From positions 25,072,046 to 25,136,045 of the forward strand of contig NC_065570.1 in assembly GCF_937616625.2 (NCBI RefSeq): a stretch of DNA of 64,000 nucleotides. The letters run 5' to 3'. This DNA is from Mercurialis annua. Lineage: Eukaryota; Streptophyta; Magnoliopsida; Malpighiales; Euphorbiaceae. The stretch's first letter is position 1; each line of letters opens with the position of its first letter. A program made the position numbers and the translations under genes. The notes beneath the pieces were generated by a model. That model did not search any database, was not told where the DNA came from, and was given only the letters and a program-made list of their open reading frames with translations. Below are positions 60,036 to 64,000 of this stretch, piece after piece.

Positions 60036-62095
60036 TATCACTACCCAATTTCATGGATCGCGACAAGCGCTAGGGTATGGGTATGGTCGTACCAAAACCC
60101 GTAGCAAGCCTCGCGAATAACCTTATATACAAGTAAACCTGCAAGAAAACCACTGCTCGGGGGCAACCGAGACTCCAACCTAAGGCTAGCAGTTTATACA
60201 ACAGTTCTAATACCATAACTTTATAATAATCTGAAATTGTGAATCATGCCTTAAATATAATAATCCAACGTAATATGCCAAAGTATAATAATATAAAAGT
60301 TGTACCACTACGAAAAACCAAAGTATAATAATAGAGACAACTAGTTCTACTGCGGTCTAAGAGGTAAAACAAGACTAGTTTAAAAACATAAAAAGACCTC
60401 CAAGGAATCAAAGATTCAGAGATGACCAACGCTCTCAAAATCATAAGCCTGGAAAAATTGGGAAAACAACGGGGTCAGATATAGTGAGATGAGTTCATAA
60501 TGCTATTTACATTTATCAAGTTTAAAACCCTTAAAACAAATCCTTTTATACTTATATATATTCGATTATGGAAATACAGTATTGAAATGAAATCCCAAAG
60601 TAATATCCCAAAGTATTATCCAAAGTAGATGGGAACAAACCCACATCAATTCCCAAAGTAGGCCAGACATTGGTAAGCCAATCCCAAAGTACTTACCGGT
60701 GCACACAGTCTCGATACTCGCCTATCGAGTAGCTTGTTTCAATCCAGATCCACAATCGCTTAAAACAATTCATAAAACATTTGATATACTAAAATAATGT
60801 GCGGTACTTAATAAAGCGGTAAATAACACTATAAACTCACTGCTTGCTTGTCCACGTGAAACTTGGCAAACAGCTAACCCTGCGTTGACTCCGAAGCACG
60901 AGCAATCGACGGGTCTAAAACATTATACAAGTTAAAATACGAACAACCCCTAACTCTAAGAATACTAGACACCACATAGGACTGGAATCTCAAAACACAA
61001 CCAAGAACAACCAACGTATATCCAAGGTATTACATTCAATCAATAACAAGTTAGGCAAATTAAGCTTAGGCGAGTTTTTATCTTTGAAAATGTAACCAAA
61101 GTCTTAAATACTTAAATAGTCTTTTCAAAACAATAATAGTTCCCAGAGTAGTGTGTTAGCCTTACTGTGGTATAGCTCAACACAACATGTCGGAGACACG
61201 AGTCTAACCCGACCCATCCTTACCAAAGTGAAACCCAAAGTTTAAACCAAGCCTTAAACAAACCAAGCTAATTAAAAATAGGAACAACATTTAATTATAT
61301 CACCTCAAATAGAATAAGTAAGATTCAACATCTTTCAAGTATCAACTTGAAGCTAAAATAGTTCAACCGAAACCTACATGACATATAACACATTGTATGC
61401 CTTATATTACTTAATTCAAGTCAAACCACAACCTAAGATAAACTAACATTCTTTTAACAAGTATTAAACCATCTAATAAACAATTTCCAGCCATTAGTAA
61501 AATAATCAAAACCACCCTAAGTAGGCATTTACAAAGCCAAAACATTGATCAAATATTTTAATCAATAAATACCAAGGTAACCTTTTCAAATACTAAAATC
61601 TTTCTTTGTAAAAATTTCCAGCTACACGATTCTTTTTAAAACAACGATATAATTCAATTAAACCACGTTTAACATATGTTCGATCCTTAAATAGTTATCT
61701 CAAATCACCCAATGTGTTAATTGTTAACAAACAACCTTTTGATCTTTAAAAGAGGATTTCCAGATTTTAGTTTGAAATCAAAACAGAATTTTATATCAAA
61801 GGTTTTATCCAATTGATTCATTAAATCATTTAAATGACGTAACCAAACCACCCAAAGTATTGTTAGGCATCTAACAACCTAAGAGCACTTTAAAAACATT
61901 TCCAGATTTTTAAACAACAATCAAATAAGTTTTATAACCCAAAATCTTTAGCAATTCGATAAGTCTATCAATTGTAACATCAAAACCAAACCACCCAAAG
62001 TATAAATGAAATCAAAGAGACTTATATAACCTCAAATCAAGATTTCCAAAATTTATAAATCATAGCCAACACAGAAAATACAATCAAGCCAACCA
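60036..62095 (-). mobile_element. Ty3/gypsy 5' LTR, promoter end deleted
   Basis: Matches 42793-45043 of the 3' LTR nearly throughout, ending GGGTAGTGATA at 60036 (3' LTR: GGGTCGTGACA). The first about 600 bp of the LTR (U3 with TATA box) are missing: homology stops at about 62095 and satellite begins at about 62110. Without a U3 the element could not be transcribed from its own 5' end. Confidence 0.88.
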
Positions 62096-62113
62096 AAATT
62101 TATAAATCATAGC

Positions 62114-62171
62114 GTCACTTTTAACGCACGATTTGCGTAATATAACTGAACCATGCTTAGGTAATCGGAAC
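62114..62171 (+). repeat. Satellite fragment, plus orientation
   Basis: Half a monomer (taacgcacgatttgcgtaat through gtaatcggaacgacg) between the gypsy junction and the inverted island. Confidence 0.85.
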
Positions 62172-62535
62172 GACGCTAGATTAGTATGTCGTGTCTCAAG
62201 TCTCTTTAACGCGTCGTTCCGATTAACTAAGTATGGTTTGGTTATACTACGCAAAGTGTGCGTGAAAAGTGATGCTAGATTAGTATGTCGCGTCTCAAGT
62301 CTCTTTAACGAGTCGTTCTGATTACCTAAGCATGGTTAAGTTATATTACACAAAGTGTGCGTCAAAAGTGACGCTAGAATAGTATGGCGCGTCTCAAGTC
62401 TCTTTAATGCGTCGTTTCAATTACCATGCTTATGTCGCGTCAAAAGTCTATCGAACGCGTCATTCTGATTACCTAAGCATGGTTAGGTTATATTACGCAA
62501 TGTGTGCGTGAAAAGTGATGCTAGATTAGTATGTG
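62172..62535 (-). repeat. Inverted satellite island (364 bp)
   Basis: Here the monomer reads in reverse complement (ctagattagtatgtcgcgtc, tctttaacgcgtcgttc, acctaagcatggttaggtta). It comprises three to four monomer-equivalents including one 48-bp extension. Orientation flips at gacg|ctagatt on the left and back at agtatgt|ggcgaaacgacg on the right. It is the only inverted satellite I see in the window. Confidence 0.92.
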
Positions 62536-62997
62536 GCGAAACGACGTGTTAAAGAGACTTGAGAAGCGACATACTAATCTACCGTCACTATTCACGCAAA
62601 CTTTGCATAATATAACCATGGTTAGGTAATCCGAACGACGCATTAATTAGCCTTGAGAAGCGACATACTAACCTAGCTTCCCTTTTCTTGCACACTTTGC
62701 GTAATATAACCTAACCATTCTTGGGTAATCGGAACGATGCGTTAAAGAGACTTGAGACACTGCATCACTTTTCACGCACTCTTTACGTAATATAACCTAA
62801 CCATGCTTAGGTAATCGGAACGACGCATTAAAGAGACTTAAGACGCGACATACTAATCTAGAGTCAATTTTCACGCACTCCTTGCGTAATATAATGTAAC
62901 CATGCTTAGCTAATCGGAACGACGCATTAAAGAGACTTGAGACGCGACATACTAATCTAGCGTAACTTTTCTGGCACACTTTGCGTCGTATAACCTA
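62536..62997 (+). repeat. 99-bp satellite array
   Basis: Plus-orientation monomers, some shortened (near 62750), up to the second MITE. Confidence 0.93.
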
Positions 62998-63310
62998 GGG
63001 TTAATTCCATAAAAAATCACAAACTTTACACGAAGTTTCATTTTAATCACGACTTTTAAAAGTTGCCATATAAAAACATGACCTTTTTTTTTCAAATCTA
63101 TCACCGATTATTTTCCGGTGTATTTTTACCTTTCATTTTTTTTCAAATCAGTCGGATTCCGGTTTCCACGTCAGTAAAAATACAATAGAAATCAATTTGG
63201 TGATAGATTTCAAAAAAAATGAAAGTTCATGGTTTTATATGTCAACTTTTAAAAGTCAGGATTAAAATTAAATCTCGTTTAAAGGTCATGATTTTTTATG
63301 AAATTAACCC
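62998..63310. mobile_element. MITE, MULE-like, copy 2 (313 bp)
   Basis: Ends GGGTTAATTCCAT / ATGAAATTAACCC with long inverted repeats (cacgaagtttcattttaatc against gattaaaattaaatctcgtt). It is flanked by the 9-bp duplication tataaccta (62989-62997) / tattaccta (63311-63319). It is related over its length to 7060-7400. No coding capacity. Confidence 0.8.
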
Positions 63311-63319
63311 TATTACCTA

Positions 63320-64000
63320 ACATTCTTGGGTAATCGGAACGACGCGTTAAAGAGACTTGAGATATGACATACTAATCATGCATCATATTTACGCACTCTT
63401 TGTGTAATATAACCAAACTATGCGACATACTAATCTATTATTACGTTTCACGCACAATTTGCGTACAATAACATAACCATGCTTAGGTAATCGGAGCGAC
63501 GCGTTAGAGAGACTTGTGACGCGGCATAAGCATGGTAATCGCAACGACGCGTTAAAGACACTTAAGATGCGACATACTAGTCTAGCATCCCTTTTCACGC
63601 AAGCATAATATAACCTAACCACACTTAGGTAATCGGAACGACCCATTAAAGAACCTTGAGAAGTGGCACACTTTGCGTAATATAACCTAACCATGCTTAC
63701 GTAATCGGAACGACTAGTTAAAGAGACTTGAGACGCGACATATTAATTTATTGATCATATTCACGCACAATTTGCGTACTATAACCTAACCATGCTTTAG
63801 TAACAGGAGCGACGCGTTAGAGAGACTTGTGACGCGACATAAGCATGGTAATCGAAACGACGCGTTAAAGAGACTTGAGACGCGACTTACTAATCTAGCG
63901 TCACTTTTCACGAAAACTTTGCATAATATAACCTAATTATGCTTAGGTAATCGGAACGGAAACTTAAAGAGACTTGAGACGCGACATACTAATCTATTGA
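63320..64000 (+). repeat. 99-bp/147-bp satellite array to the window end
   Basis: Satellite in plus orientation including 147-bp units (about 63490-63640 and 63800-63950). It contains a shortened unit near 63420, where aaccaaactatgcgacatac joins two monomers out of phase. The array runs off the right edge. Confidence 0.93.

Overview
The window looks like a heterochromatic, gene-free block of a flowering-plant (probably eudicot) nuclear genome. I find no host gene, tRNA or rRNA. The evidence is a long 99-bp satellite array, plant Ty1/copia and Ty3/gypsy LTR retrotransposons primed by initiator tRNA-Met (TGGTATCAGAG sites), a Tekay/Del-type chromovirus, and three copies of an endogenous pararetrovirus (Caulimoviridae, closest in layout to Petuvirus). 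The species cannot be named from the sequence alone.

Layout: 1-6532 is a decayed minus-strand Ty1/copia block (internal region, truncated LTR, second RT/RNase H fragment, LTR stub). 6533-25330 is satellite DNA with a MULE-like MITE (7060-7400), a recent 3331-bp tandem duplication (8827-12157 / 12158-15470), a truncated pararetrovirus copy A (15674-16697) and a 2428-bp tandem duplication (19237-21664 / 21665-24092). 25331-32182 holds pararetrovirus copy B abutting a rearranged pair of copia-type LTRs. 32183-42792 is more satellite with a divergent higher-order pattern. 42793-62113 is a minus-strand Tekay-like Ty3/gypsy element broken by two nested insertions: near-complete pararetrovirus copy C (45044-52155) inside its 3' LTR, and a solo copia-type LTR (54507-56493) inside its RNase H. 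62114-64000 is satellite again, with a short inverted island (62172-62535) and a second MITE copy (62998-63310).

None of the element proteins is intact; all carry stops or frameshifts. In the pararetrovirus the segments are ordered movement protein, coiled-coil/coat region, CCHC knuckle, aspartic protease, reverse transcriptase, RNase H and an acidic C-terminal tail, mostly in one frame. This indicates an ancestral single polyprotein as in Petuvirus. The 99-bp monomer is a multiple of three and often open on the minus strand, so many spurious 60-100 codon frames exist there; they are treated as non-genes.

The most notable observations are: copy C is bounded by a 313-bp direct repeat running from the predicted RNA cap site to the tRNA primer site; copy B carries promoter and C-terminal sequence of a second genome unit upstream of its own start; the satellite exists as 99-bp and 147-bp (99+48) units; and an inverted repeat around the TATA box of the copia-type LTRs shows apparently compensating changes between copies.
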